Assembly: GCA_021129815.1 (NCBI GenBank)
Contig: JAJOKN010000030.1
Span: 3,293 to 27,306, forward strand
DNA length: 24,014 nt
Direction: 5' to 3'
From: Desulfotomaculum sp.
GTDB lineage: Bacteria > Bacillota > Desulfotomaculia > Desulfotomaculales > Desulfohalotomaculaceae
In this document: positions 15,831 through 23,889 of the stretch, piece by piece
Position numbering within the stretch: the first letter of the stretch is position 1
Layout of the letters: each line of letters starts with the position of its first letter
Position numbers and translations under genes: made by a program
Notes under the pieces: generated by a model
Seen by the model: the letters and a program-made list of their open reading frames with translations, nothing else
Database searches by the model: none
Told to the model about the DNA's origin: nothing

Positions 15831-16868
15831 TTATTCCAATAATGTTCTTATATCGTCAAATGTGACTACAATTACAAGCAATATCAGTAATCCAAAACCT
15901 ATCATGTGAATAAAATTCTCTTTAGCAGGATCTATAGGCTTTCCTCTTAACTTCTCTATCAATAAAAATACAAGTCTGCCGCCATCCAATGGTGGTATGG
16001 GGAACAAATTGAAAAGACCAACATTAATTGACAAAAATGCTGTTAGCTGCAACAATTGAAATAATCCTGTCTCCGCAGCACCTCCTATAAAGGACACGAT
16101 TTTAACAGGCCCAGCCAAATCAGGTGGCTCTATACCAGCTATCATCTTGCCCAAAAGCACTACTATCATTACGCTTACATTAAATGTAACTTCTATACCT
16201 TTTAAGACAGCTGCAAATGGATTTAACCGCTCTGTTGTTGCTTTATTTGGATCTGGCTTAATTCCAATTATATAGCGCCCGTCTTCATTTAACTTTGGAA
16301 CAACCGTTTTTTCATAAACAACTCCATTTCTTTCAAACCTTAAAATTATTTCTTTACCAGCGCTTTTGTTTATCTCTTCAGTAAGCTCAGTCCAGTTATC
16401 TACAGGAACAGAATTTACTTTTAATATTTTATCTCCTGGCTCAAGACCAGCAAGTGCTGCTGGAGAATTTTCAACAACCCCTCCAATATGAGATGACGGC
16501 ACAGTGAGCCCATACACCATGTATATTATCGCTAGCAGCAGAGCAGCAAGCACAAGGTTCATAAGCGGACCCGCTACTATAACCCAAAATCGCTGCCATA
16601 TGCTCTTTTTGTTAAATGAGTACGGTGCATCATAATCACCAGCATCCTCTTCTGGATCCATCCCTGCCATCCTTACATAACCGCCAAGCGGAATAAGCCT
16701 TAAGCTGTATAGCGTATCTCCGCGTTTAAAACTAAAAACTTTAGTCCCAAAGCCCACACTGAATTCATATACTTTAATTCCAACATATCTAGCCATCATG
16801 AAATGTCCCAATTCATGAAAAAGTATCAGCAAAACAAACACAAATACTACCGCGACAAAAGTTAACAT
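15831..16868 (-). CDS. rseP: RseP/RasP-type site-2 zinc metalloprotease
   Basis: An intramembrane protease that cuts transmembrane segments of anti-sigma factors and leftover signal peptides. The first membrane helix carries the zinc motif HELGH at residues 18-22, and MARYVGIKVYEFSVGFG follows. A PDZ domain occupies about 110-200, with GGVVENSPAALAGLEPGDKI. The C-terminal membrane region carries the third metal ligand in FPIPPLDGGRL (about 287-297). The start chosen is ATG at 16868, which overlaps the dxr stop by 7 bases, places the first helix right at the N terminus and has GGGAGG upstream. The longer frame to 16895 would prefix nine hydrophilic residues. It gives 345 residues, usual for the family. 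Confidence 0.95.
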   Translation of the reverse strand: MLTFVAVVFVFVLLILFHELGHFMMARYVGIKVYEFSVGFGTKVFSFKRGDTLYSLRLIPLGGYVRMAGMDPEEDAGDYDAPYSFNKKSIWQRFWVIVAGPLMNLVLAALLLAIIYMVYGLTVPSSHIGGVVENSPAALAGLEPGDKILKVNSVPVDNWTELTEEINKSAGKEIILRFERNGVVYEKTVVPKLNEDGRYIIGIKPDPNKATTERLNPFAAVLKGIEVTFNVSVMIVVLLGKMIAGIEPPDLAGPVKIVSFIGGAAETGLFQLLQLTAFLSINVGLFNLFPIPPLDGGRLVFLLIEKLRGKPIDPAKENFIHMIGFGLLILLVIVVTFDDIRTLLE

Positions 16869-18013
16869 AATATCTTTGCTTCCTCCCTTGCCCATTTATC
16901 CGCATCTAAAATTTGCTTAAGATCTGGATTAAAAACAGCAGTATGCTTCGACATCACTTTGCTTACAATTTCGTATATATCTGTAAATTTTATTTCATTA
17001 TTTAAAAACCTATTGACTGCAACCTCATTTGCAGCGTTTAACACCGCCGGCATAGTCCCCCCTGTAATTCCTGCTTGATATGCCAGCTTAAGACACGGAA
17101 ACTTTTCATAATCTGGATCTTCAAAAGTCAACTGTTTGATCTTTGATAGTTTAAGCTTTGGTAAATCATTTGTCCAGCGTTCGGGATAAGAAAGCGCATA
17201 CTGTATAGGTATTCGCATATCTGGTATGCCTAAATGCGCTATAACTGAACCATCTACAAACTCAACCATGGAATGCACAATGCTCTGAGGATGTACAACA
17301 ACTTCAATGTCATCAAAATCTATATCAAATAACCAGCGCGCTTCTATAACTTCCAGTCCTTTGTTCATCAGCGTAGCTGAATCAATTGTAATTTTATTTC
17401 CCATATTCCAATTTGGGTGATTTAGCGCCATCTCACGGGTTACTGATTCCATTTCTAATATTGACATCTGCCTAAATGGTCCGCCGGAAGCTGTCAATAT
17501 GATTTTAGATACTGACTTATCATCATTTTTTATGCACTGCCAGATAGCAGAATGCTCGCTGTCAACAGGATATATGTTGACCCCCTTTTCCCTTGCAGCT
17601 TCCATAACTAAATGTCCTGCAGCAACAAGGGTTTCCTTATTTGCTATTGCTATATCTTTTCCTGCCTCTATTGCTTTCAAAGTAGGTGTAAGCCCCACAG
17701 TGCCTGTAACTGCATTCAACACTACATCACATTCATCAAAAGCAGCTACTTCTTCTAAGCCTTCCTGCCCATATGTAACTTCAAAGTTAAAGCTATCAGT
17801 TAGCAACTTCTTCAACTTCAAAGCGTCCTCTGAACTAGCTACCGCCACAATTCCAGGAGTAAATTTTTGTATTTGTTCTGCTAAAAGTTCAACATTGTTA
17901 CCTGCAGCAAGTGCTACTATCTGTAATTTATCTTTGTTATTTAAAACTACATCTAATGCTTGACGTCCAATAGAACCAGTGCTGCCCAATACAGCTATTC
18001 GCTTCACTTTCAA
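16862..18013 (-). CDS. dxr: Dxr, 1-deoxy-D-xylulose 5-phosphate reductoisomerase
   Basis: Catalyses the committed NADPH-dependent step of the MEP isoprenoid pathway, forming MEP. The N terminus holds the nucleotide-binding GSTGSIGRQALDVV (10-23). NKETLVAAG, VDSEHSAIWQ (about 150, with metal and substrate ligands), TASGGPFR, HPNWNMGNKITIDSATLMNKGLE (in two parts) and VVHPQSIVHSMVEF follow as expected. The C-terminal helical domain is complete, and 383 residues is normal. The start is TTG at 18013, with AGGAG about 6 bases upstream. Coupled to rseP by overlap. Preceded by a 79-base gap after the ytvI-like gene with only a weak 5-base stem, so read-through is likely. Confidence 0.97.
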   Translation of the reverse strand: MKVKRIAVLGSTGSIGRQALDVVLNNKDKLQIVALAAGNNVELLAEQIQKFTPGIVAVASSEDALKLKKLLTDSFNFEVTYGQEGLEEVAAFDECDVVLNAVTGTVGLTPTLKAIEAGKDIAIANKETLVAAGHLVMEAAREKGVNIYPVDSEHSAIWQCIKNDDKSVSKIILTASGGPFRQMSILEMESVTREMALNHPNWNMGNKITIDSATLMNKGLEVIEARWLFDIDFDDIEVVVHPQSIVHSMVEFVDGSVIAHLGIPDMRIPIQYALSYPERWTNDLPKLKLSKIKQLTFEDPDYEKFPCLKLAYQAGITGGTMPAVLNAANEVAVNRFLNNEIKFTDIYEIVSKVMSKHTAVFNPDLKQILDADKWAREEAKILC

Positions 18014-18092
18014 AACACGCTCCTAAGCTTAAAATTTTAGAAAAAGCTAAAAAACAGCAAAATAGTTTTTTAACAGGATTTTATAGGACGCT

Positions 18093-19172
18093 TTACTTTA
18101 CGTTAGGCAACATATTGCTAGCTTTCAAAACTGCTTGAACTGCTATCAAACAGATAGGACCGATCACAAGGCCTAATACTCCCAGTAATTTCAAACCAGC
18201 ATACATTGAAATAAGCACAGGCAGTGGATGCAAGTTTAAATTAGCTGCTACTATTCTAGCTTCAGAAAAGCCACGCACTGAAAAAATAACTGCATACAAA
18301 ATTAAAAGCTTAATTCCCATTGCAATATCCCCTGTTATAAACATCCAAATTGTCCATGGAAATATAACAGTTGCAGGGCCTATAACAGGCAACATATCAC
18401 ACAATCCAATCAACAAACCCATAGTAACCGCGTATTCTGCACCTATTATTTCAAGCCCTATTATACTGATTATTGTCGTCATAGTAACTAATATAACTAT
18501 TGCTTTTAAATAAGACCAAAACGCCCATAGCACTTCACGGGATATTTTAACAATGCGCTCGCCATATGGAACGGGCAAAACTTCAATGCAAAAATCAATT
18601 ATTCGTTGTTTATCCTTTGATATGAAATAAATAGCCAGCAGCATGACAATTACAAATATAACTGCGTTTGGAAGCAAAGAAATAAAAGCAGCTAAGTAAT
18701 TTACAATAACTTCCACGGCTGTTTGAAGCATTCCAATTAGCTGAGTCGCTACATCATGTAAATACAGCACAGCATCTTCTGGCAATTCCTCATATATATT
18801 CATCACTGCTGGCATCATCTGATTTATATACATTTTAATCTCTTTTGTTAAAACAGGTATTTCAGCTGATAAATATGTAAGCTCTTTTACTAGCTGAATT
18901 ATGAGTAACGTTAAAACCCCACCTAAAGCACCAAAAATTAAAAACATTGTAAGTAAAACCGCTATACTCCTTGGCATCTTTAAGCGATTTTGTAAAAAAC
19001 TCACAATAGGTTCCATCATAAACGCAGCAAATATAGCTATGAGAAATGGCAACAGCAATGGAAATGCAAGCACAGCTAATTTAAGAAGCGCTGCTATTGC
19101 AAGCAATGTTAAAAGTCCCGCACTTGTAAACACTATTAACTTTATAGCAGTTTGATATTTCGCATTAACCAT
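18093..19172 (-). CDS. AI-2E/PerM-family membrane protein, YtvI-like
   Basis: A 359-residue integral membrane protein with about seven or eight hydrophobic helices: two pairs near the N terminus (about 10-90), a soluble region at about 90-150, and a C-terminal bundle. The family signature is seen in GLCDMLPVIGPATVIFPW and NLNLHPLPVLISMYAGLKL, followed by GVLGLVIGPICLI. The last part and the overall length match the sporulation membrane protein YtvI of Bacillota better than the exporter-like members. The symbol is left empty because the paralogues are hard to separate by eye. The ATG follows the cdsA stop by 13 bases with a GAGGT ribosome binding site. Its place between cdsA and dxr is not the common order. 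Its transported substrate, if any, is unknown. Confidence 0.75.
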   Translation of the reverse strand: MVNAKYQTAIKLIVFTSAGLLTLLAIAALLKLAVLAFPLLLPFLIAIFAAFMMEPIVSFLQNRLKMPRSIAVLLTMFLIFGALGGVLTLLIIQLVKELTYLSAEIPVLTKEIKMYINQMMPAVMNIYEELPEDAVLYLHDVATQLIGMLQTAVEVIVNYLAAFISLLPNAVIFVIVMLLAIYFISKDKQRIIDFCIEVLPVPYGERIVKISREVLWAFWSYLKAIVILVTMTTIISIIGLEIIGAEYAVTMGLLIGLCDMLPVIGPATVIFPWTIWMFITGDIAMGIKLLILYAVIFSVRGFSEARIVAANLNLHPLPVLISMYAGLKLLGVLGLVIGPICLIAVQAVLKASNMLPNVK

Positions 19173-19185
19173 TTTCTACCTCATT

Positions 19186-19986
19186 TCAAATTATAAATAC
19201 CATCACAAAATAATACACAAGCGGTGCTGATAACAACATGCTGTCAAAGCGATCCAGTACTCCCCCATGCCCTGGTATAACTGTACCTGAGTCTTTAATC
19301 TTAGCTTGACGTTTTAACGAAGAAGCTACTAAGTCACCCAGCTGTGCAAGCACAGCTATTAATATTCCCAGTAACAACATTATAACAAAGAAAGAAGATA
19401 TTGTCACAGCATCAAAGAATATATATGCTGCAATCAGAGTTCCGATAACCGCACCGATTAACCCTCCAACAGCACCTTCAACAGTCTTGTTGGGGCTTAT
19501 GTCAGGTGCCAGTTTACGCTTCCCAAAGTACCTGCCTATAAAATAAGCAAAAGTATCGCTTGTCCATGTGCTCACTATCATCAGAAGTAACCAATATCTT
19601 CCGTCAGGCAAAGTGCTCAGCAAATATACATAAGCAAACAAACTCAAGTAAATAGTAGTGAACATGCCTGCAGCAGCATCTTGAAATCTGTATTTTGGAT
19701 AATTTATAGCCATTAAAAGTAAATGCAAAATCACTAACACAGTAAAAACAATACCTGTAAAGTGCCATTCTTTTAAATAAGCAATTGCCAACAATACTAG
19801 TGCTCCAAACAATGTCAAAAAAATATTTGGAAAAATATTTAGCCCTCGAAGCATTCTCAACATTTCAAAAACACCTTTAATTACTATCAGCATAACCAAA
19901 AACATCAATATTAATCCGCCATACCAAGCTGCACCAATGATAAGCGGAATGCCGAAAATAGCGCTGATAATTCTTAAGCTTAGCAT
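19186..19986 (-). CDS. cdsA: CdsA, phosphatidate cytidylyltransferase
   Basis: An integral membrane enzyme that makes CDP-diacylglycerol from CTP and phosphatidic acid, the precursor of all phospholipids. The 266-residue protein has about seven membrane helices. It shows DTFAYFIGRYFGKRKLAPDISP, read in two parts, TVEGAVGGLIGA, and the C-terminal family signature within KDSGTVIPGHGGVLDRFDS (about 232-250) with the metal-binding aspartates. The ATG is fixed by an in-frame TAG directly before it; an AAAGGTG sequence lies about 12 bases upstream. It follows uppS by 66 bases, which hold no clear structure. Both gene products serve envelope lipid synthesis. Confidence 0.96.
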   Translation of the reverse strand: MLSLRIISAIFGIPLIIGAAWYGGLILMFLVMLIVIKGVFEMLRMLRGLNIFPNIFLTLFGALVLLAIAYLKEWHFTGIVFTVLVILHLLLMAINYPKYRFQDAAAGMFTTIYLSLFAYVYLLSTLPDGRYWLLLMIVSTWTSDTFAYFIGRYFGKRKLAPDISPNKTVEGAVGGLIGAVIGTLIAAYIFFDAVTISSFFVIMLLLGILIAVLAQLGDLVASSLKRQAKIKDSGTVIPGHGGVLDRFDSMLLSAPLVYYFVMVFII

Positions 19987-20052
19987 CTAGTTAGTACACA
20001 CCTTTCAAAGCAATAGTGTAATGCAATAATGCAGTAAACAAAAGCCAAGAGA

Positions 20053-20856
20053 TTATTTATCTTTTTTAGGCACTCCTCCAAATCTTCGTTCTCTTTGCTG
20101 AAACTCATATATAGCTCTTAACATATCTACTCTTCTAAAGTCAGGCCACATAACATCTGTATACCAAAACTCAGTATAAGCAAGCTGCCATATCAAAAAA
20201 TTAGAAATTCTATAATCTCCAGCAGGTCTAATCAAAAGGTCAGGATCAGGCAATTCTTTAGTATACAAATGATCAGATATCAATTTTTCATCTATCTCTT
20301 TTATTTCAATAATGCCACCTTGAATCTTTTTGCCAATTTTTCTCATTGCATCAACCAATTCTGCACGCCCGCCATAATTCAATGCCAAATTAAAATTCAG
20401 CCCTGTGTTTTTGCTGGTAAATTCAACAGCATATTTTACTGCTCTTTGACATTTTTCTGGCAACTCGTGTATTCTACCTATAGCTCTAATCTTAACTTTA
20501 TTTTTGTTCAGTTCTTCCACTTCTTTATAAACATACTCTACGAGCAAATTCATCAAAGCATCTACTTCTTCTTTTGGCCGCTTCCAATTTTCAGTTGAAA
20601 ATGCATATACAGTAAGAACAGGTATTTTGAGTTCACTACAAGCTTTTACAATGTCACGCAAAGCTTCAACTCCAGCTCTGTGACCATATGCTCTTAGCAT
20701 TCCACGTTTTGTAGCCCAACGCCCGTTGCCATCCATTATTATAGCTATATGTTTAGGTAGACGACTAAAATCTATATTTTTCATCAAATACTCATACTTT
20801 TTTTCATTATAGCCCATCTCTTTGTTTTTAAAAAAATTAAAGAGCTTTTTTATCAT
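20053..20856 (-). CDS. uppS: UppS, undecaprenyl diphosphate synthase (isoprenyl transferase)
   Basis: A cis-prenyltransferase that extends farnesyl diphosphate with isopentenyl diphosphate to the C55 carrier used for peptidoglycan and teichoic acids. The catalytic Asp42 is in IIMDGNGRWA, with GHRAGVEALR and VYAFSTENWKRP following, and ISNFLIWQLAYTEFWYTD near the C terminus. In the last conserved block the usual metal-binding glutamate (RTSGE or RTGGE) is aspartate, in IRPAGDYR (Asp214). The 267 residues include about 20 extra at the N terminus. ATG at 20856 has AAAGGG upstream; Met14 or Met25 are alternative starts. It is first in the envelope block, after the frr terminator and a candidate promoter. 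Confidence 0.95.
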   Translation of the reverse strand: MIKKLFNFFKNKEMGYNEKKYEYLMKNIDFSRLPKHIAIIMDGNGRWATKRGMLRAYGHRAGVEALRDIVKACSELKIPVLTVYAFSTENWKRPKEEVDALMNLLVEYVYKEVEELNKNKVKIRAIGRIHELPEKCQRAVKYAVEFTSKNTGLNFNLALNYGGRAELVDAMRKIGKKIQGGIIEIKEIDEKLISDHLYTKELPDPDLLIRPAGDYRISNFLIWQLAYTEFWYTDVMWPDFRRVDMLRAIYEFQQRERRFGGVPKKDK

Positions 20857-20936
20857 AATACTTACCCTTTCAAATATAAAATTGACAGCATCGAGTTAGT
20901 ATAGATTCCTATTCACAATCTTACGCTACCTGTAAA

Positions 20937-20967
20937 ATTATAAAACACAAAATAACCCCCCAGTCAA
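20937..20967 (-). promoter_or_regulatory. Candidate promoter for the uppS operon, overlapping the frr terminator
   Basis: A perfect TATAAT (20937-20942) lies 19 bases after TTGACT (20962-20967). The -35 is within the loop and arm of the frr terminator, and the spacer carries the G-run and U-tract. The 19-base spacing is longer than ideal. It would give a roughly 75-base leader before uppS. Confidence 0.4.
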
Positions 20968-20976
20968 ACTAGGGGG
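20940..20976 (-). terminator. Rho-independent terminator after frr
   Basis: On the transcribed strand CCCCCTAG pairs with CTGGGGGG around a 5-base loop (one G-U pair, positions 20956-20976), followed by a T-rich tract containing TTATTTTGTGTTTT. It lies 18 bases after the frr stop and closes the rpsB-tsf-pyrH-frr unit. In the plus direction the hairpin is also followed by T-runs, but no plus-strand gene is present to need it. Confidence 0.85.
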
Positions 20977-20993
20977 CTTAAAAATTATTTTTT

Positions 20994-21554
20994 TTATATT
21001 TGTATAACATCCTTTTCTTTTTCAGCTAAAAGCATGTCTATTTCTTTTATGTATTTATCAGTAAGCTTTTGGACTCGCTCTTGAGCTTTTTTAAGCTCAT
21101 CTTCTGATATCAAACCTTCTTTTTGAGCAGATTTGATTTCATCATTTGCTTCGCGCCTTACATTTCTAACAGCCACACGACCATCTTCAGCCTTTTTCTT
21201 CACAATTTTTACAAGTTCCAATCTTCTCTCTTCAGTCAAGGGTGGAATTGCAAGCCTTACTACTTCACCATCGCTTGTAGGGTTGATTCCCAAATCCGAC
21301 TTCATTATAGCCTTCTCAATTTCAGGAAGAACTGACTTATCCCACGGCTGAATGACGATAAGTCTAGCTTCAGGCACTGTGATATTTGCTAACTGATTTA
21401 TGGGTGTAGGCGCACCATAGTAATCCACAAATATTTTTTCAAGCAAAGCTGGAGTAGCCCGTCCTGTCCTCAAAGTATTAAACGCATTTTTTGTTTCCGA
21501 TACACATTTCTTCATGCGCTCTTCTGCTTCCTTTATGACATCCTCCACCAACAC
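20994..21554 (-). CDS. frr: Frr, ribosome recycling factor
   Basis: Splits post-termination ribosomes together with EF-G. At 186 residues it has the standard size. Recognisable segments are FNTLRTGRATPALLEKI (about 25-41), VDYYGAPTPINQLANI, and the helical tail NVRREANDEIK and EIDMLLAEKEKDV. The start is GTG at 21554, sharing one base with the pyrH stop TAG. The GGAGGTGA that encodes the last Gly-Gly-Glu of PyrH also serves as its ribosome binding site, so the two genes are translationally linked. A terminator follows directly. Confidence 0.97.
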   Translation of the reverse strand: MLVEDVIKEAEERMKKCVSETKNAFNTLRTGRATPALLEKIFVDYYGAPTPINQLANITVPEARLIVIQPWDKSVLPEIEKAIMKSDLGINPTSDGEVVRLAIPPLTEERRLELVKIVKKKAEDGRVAVRNVRREANDEIKSAQKEGLISEDELKKAQERVQKLTDKYIKEIDMLLAEKEKDVIQI

Positions 21555-22270
21555 TACTCACCTCCAATATAAGTGCCTATTTTTTCACCCAATATCGCCT
21601 TTTTTATATTGCCTTTTTGTGTAATATTAAATACAATTATAGGTATTTTGTTATCCATACACAATGAAGTAGCAGTTGCATCCATTACTTGTAAACCTTT
21701 ATTTAAAATCTCAATATAACTCATTTTATCAAACTTCTTCGCTAAATCATTTTTCAGAGGATCATCGGAATAAACCCCTTCAACCTGTTTAGCCATCAAA
21801 ATAACCTGTGCTTCAATTTCTGCAGCTCTTAGAGCTGCAGCAGTATCGGTAGAAAAGTAAGGATTTCCAGTACCTGCTGCAAATATAACCACTCTGCCTT
21901 TTTCCAGATGACGTATTGCACGCCGCCTGATATATGTTTCTGCTACTGCTCGCATTTCAATAGCAGTTTGAACCCTGGTATCCACATCAAGATTTTCCAA
22001 CGCATCCTGTAATGCTAGAGCATTGAGCACCGTTGCCAGCATGCCCATATAATCCGCAGTTGCTCTATCCATACCTTTAGCACTGCCAGCAACTCCACGC
22101 CAGATATTCCCGCCACCTACTACAATAGCCACTTGTACTCTCATTTCAACTACTTCTTTAACCTGTTCAGCAATAGAATAAGCCACTTCAGGATCAATAC
22201 CATAGCCTTTTGACCCAGCCAGCGCCTCACCAGAAAGCTTCAGCACTGCTCGTCTGTATTTAGGTGTCAT
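21554..22270 (-). CDS. pyrH: PyrH, UMP kinase
   Basis: Phosphorylates UMP to UDP with ATP; a hexameric amino-acid-kinase-fold enzyme that in bacteria is controlled by GTP and UTP. The 238-residue sequence shows RAVLKLSGEAL (7-17), VVGGGNIWRG (about 50-59), MDRATADYMGMLATVLNALA, and VEGVYSDDP. The start is ATG at 22270, with GGGGG about 10 bases upstream. It is separated by 57 bases from tsf, and its last three sense codons carry the ribosome binding site of frr. The order rpsB-tsf-pyrH-frr is widely conserved in bacteria. Confidence 0.97.
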   Translation of the reverse strand: MTPKYRRAVLKLSGEALAGSKGYGIDPEVAYSIAEQVKEVVEMRVQVAIVVGGGNIWRGVAGSAKGMDRATADYMGMLATVLNALALQDALENLDVDTRVQTAIEMRAVAETYIRRRAIRHLEKGRVVIFAAGTGNPYFSTDTAAALRAAEIEAQVILMAKQVEGVYSDDPLKNDLAKKFDKMSYIEILNKGLQVMDATATSLCMDNKIPIIVFNITQKGNIKKAILGEKIGTYIGGE

Positions 22271-22327
22271 TGATTTTAAACCCCCAGTCTGATTTAAATC
22301 CTAATAACCACTATTACAGGATGATAA

Positions 22328-22978
22328 TTATTTTTTCACCTGTGACATAACTTCATCAACAAAGTCATCTTTTTTTTCAATGCCTTCACCTAATTCAAAT
22401 CTCACAAATCTGCGCACCACTATATTTTCGCCGATCTTAGCAATCTTTTCATTTACAAGTTGCTGCACAGTTATATCTGGATTTTTAATAAAGGGCTGAT
22501 CAAGTAGACAGATTTCTTTATAATACTTCTCTATTCTACCCTGCACCATTTTTTCCACAATATGTTCGGGCTTGCCTTCATTCAATGCTTGTGCTTTTAA
22601 AATTTCTTTTTCCTTTTCTATAACACTCTCAGGCACATCTTCACGCCTTACATATTCAGGTTTTGCAGCAGCAATTTGCATTGCAATATCTTTAACCAGC
22701 TCTTTAAACTCATCAGTTTTAGCAACAAAATCAGTTTCGCAGTTTACTTCTACCAATACCCCAATTCTGCCATCTCCATGTATATATGAACTAACAACAC
22801 CCTCAGCAGCTACTCTGCCTGCTTTTTTCGCAGCTGCTGCAAGTCCTTTCTCCCTCAACAGATTCACCGCTTTATCAATATCGCCACCTGCTTCTGCGAG
22901 TGCTTTTTTGCAATCCATCATGCCTGCACCTGTGCGCTCTCTCAGCTCTTTAACAAGCTTTGCAGGAATATTGGACAT
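22328..22978 (-). CDS. tsf: Tsf, elongation factor Ts
   Basis: The guanine-nucleotide exchange factor of EF-Tu. The N-terminal UBA-like domain reads VKELRERTGAGMMDCKKAL (about 8-26), and the EF-Tu contact motif CETDFVAKTDEF is at about residue 79. The 216 residues correspond to the shorter form common in Clostridia, which lacks part of the second dimerisation subdomain of the 283-residue E. coli protein. The start is ATG at 22978, with a GGAGGAG ribosome binding site 6 bases away. A terminator-like hairpin separates it from rpsB, so tsf output may depend on read-through or on an unseen promoter. Confidence 0.97.
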   Translation of the reverse strand: MSNIPAKLVKELRERTGAGMMDCKKALAEAGGDIDKAVNLLREKGLAAAAKKAGRVAAEGVVSSYIHGDGRIGVLVEVNCETDFVAKTDEFKELVKDIAMQIAAAKPEYVRREDVPESVIEKEKEILKAQALNEGKPEHIVEKMVQGRIEKYYKEICLLDQPFIKNPDITVQQLVNEKIAKIGENIVVRRFVRFELGEGIEKKDDFVDEVMSQVKK

Positions 22979-23003
22979 AAACAGCTCCTCCTATTCTTTT
23001 TAA

Positions 23004-23019
23004 TGTAATGTATATCATT
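23004..23019 (-). repeat. 16-base element upstream of tsf, copy 1
   Basis: Reads AATGATATACATTACA on the transcribed strand and differs by one base from a copy upstream of rpsB. It lies about 25 bases before the tsf start codon. Function unknown; it may be promoter-associated. Confidence 0.4.
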
Positions 23020-23076
23020 CACCTAATATATTTTCATTTATTGCGTAAACTCATGCTATATATCCAAAATAATATC

Positions 23077-23116
23077 AAAAAAATGGGGCAGGAGATTTCA
23101 ACAAATCCCCTTACCC
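23077..23116 (-). terminator. Terminator-like hairpin between rpsB and tsf
   Basis: On the transcribed strand GGGGATTT pairs with AAATCTCC around a 4-base GTTG loop (one G-U pair). An outer GGG/CCC extends the stem, and ATTTTTTT follows. It begins 6 bases after the rpsB stop. This is a good intrinsic terminator inside an operon and would reduce tsf transcription relative to rpsB. The 98 bases from here to tsf show no strong promoter. Confidence 0.8.
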
Positions 23117-23121
23117 TCAAT

Positions 23122-23838
23122 TCAAGCTGTGTTTTCGCTAGCTTGTTCCATTTGTTCGCCTTGTTTTCCTTCTAAAACAGCATCAGCTATTTTGCTCGTT
23201 AAAAGCCTTATAGCACGTATAGCATCATCATTCCCAGGTATAACATAATCTATCTCATCTGGATCACAATTTGTATCAACAATAGCTACTATAGGAATGT
23301 CCAATTTTCGAGCTTCTGCCACTGCAATTTTTTCTTTCCTAGGGTCCACTATAAATACAGCATCCGGCAAACGCTCCATATTTTTTATGCCACCTAAAAA
23401 TTTATTTAACTTTTCCTTTTCATGAAGAAGCTTTGCAACTTCCTTTTTAGTTAAGCTTTCAAACAAACCTTCTTCTTCCATTTTTTCTAATTCATGCAGC
23501 CTATCTATGCGCTTGCGTATAGTAGAAAAGTTTGTCAACATCCCACCTAACCAGCGCTGATTGACATAATACATTCCACAGCGCTCTGCTTCCTCACGAA
23601 CGGCTTCTTGAGCTTGTTTTTTAGTGCCAACAAACAGCACTATACCTCCGTCTGCTGCTAATTTTTTGACAAAGCGATATGCTTCATCCATTTTTCTTAC
23701 TGTTTTTTGCAAATCAATAATGTAAATTCCATTTCTGTCAGTAAAAATGTACTTTGCCATTTTAGGGTTCCAACGTCTAGTCTGATGGCCAAAGTGAACC
23801 CCTGCCTCCAAAAGCTGCTTCATCGAAACTACTAGCAT
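23122..23838 (-). CDS. rpsB: Ribosomal protein S2
   Basis: A 30S protein bound at the head-body junction, needed for S1 docking where S1 exists and for initiation. The 238-residue sequence has MKQLLEAGVHFGHQTRRWNP at residues 6-25, FVGTKKQAQEAVREEA, YYVNQRWLGGMLTNF, and PDAVFIVDPRKEKIAV with IPIVAIVDTNCDPD in the second half, all family hallmarks. The ATG at 23838 has a perfect GGAGGAGG 6 bases upstream. It heads the rpsB-tsf-pyrH-frr operon and is preceded by a long structured leader, which suggests feedback control by S2. Confidence 0.98.
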   Translation of the reverse strand: MLVVSMKQLLEAGVHFGHQTRRWNPKMAKYIFTDRNGIYIIDLQKTVRKMDEAYRFVKKLAADGGIVLFVGTKKQAQEAVREEAERCGMYYVNQRWLGGMLTNFSTIRKRIDRLHELEKMEEEGLFESLTKKEVAKLLHEKEKLNKFLGGIKNMERLPDAVFIVDPRKEKIAVAEARKLDIPIVAIVDTNCDPDEIDYVIPGNDDAIRAIRLLTSKIADAVLEGKQGEQMEQASENTA

Positions 23839-23889
23839 TATAAACCTCCTCCTATTTATTGGTTTTTAACCTCCGCTGCAGTCATCTTC

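Noticed and set aside
17499..17963. Plus-strand open frame opposite dxr
   Set aside because: Antisense to the conserved Dxr catalytic region and without a plausible start signal.
18014..18092. Terminator between the ytvI-like gene and dxr
   Set aside because: Only a 5-base AGCTT/AAGCT stem with a large AT loop can be drawn, which is too weak to support.
20882..20905. TTGACA followed by TATAGA on the plus strand as a plus-strand promoter
   Set aside because: The spacer is only 12 bases and no plus-strand gene lies downstream.
22572..23003. Plus-strand open frame opposite tsf
   Set aside because: Fully antisense to EF-Ts; its Ala/Ser-rich translation reflects the reverse of tsf codons.
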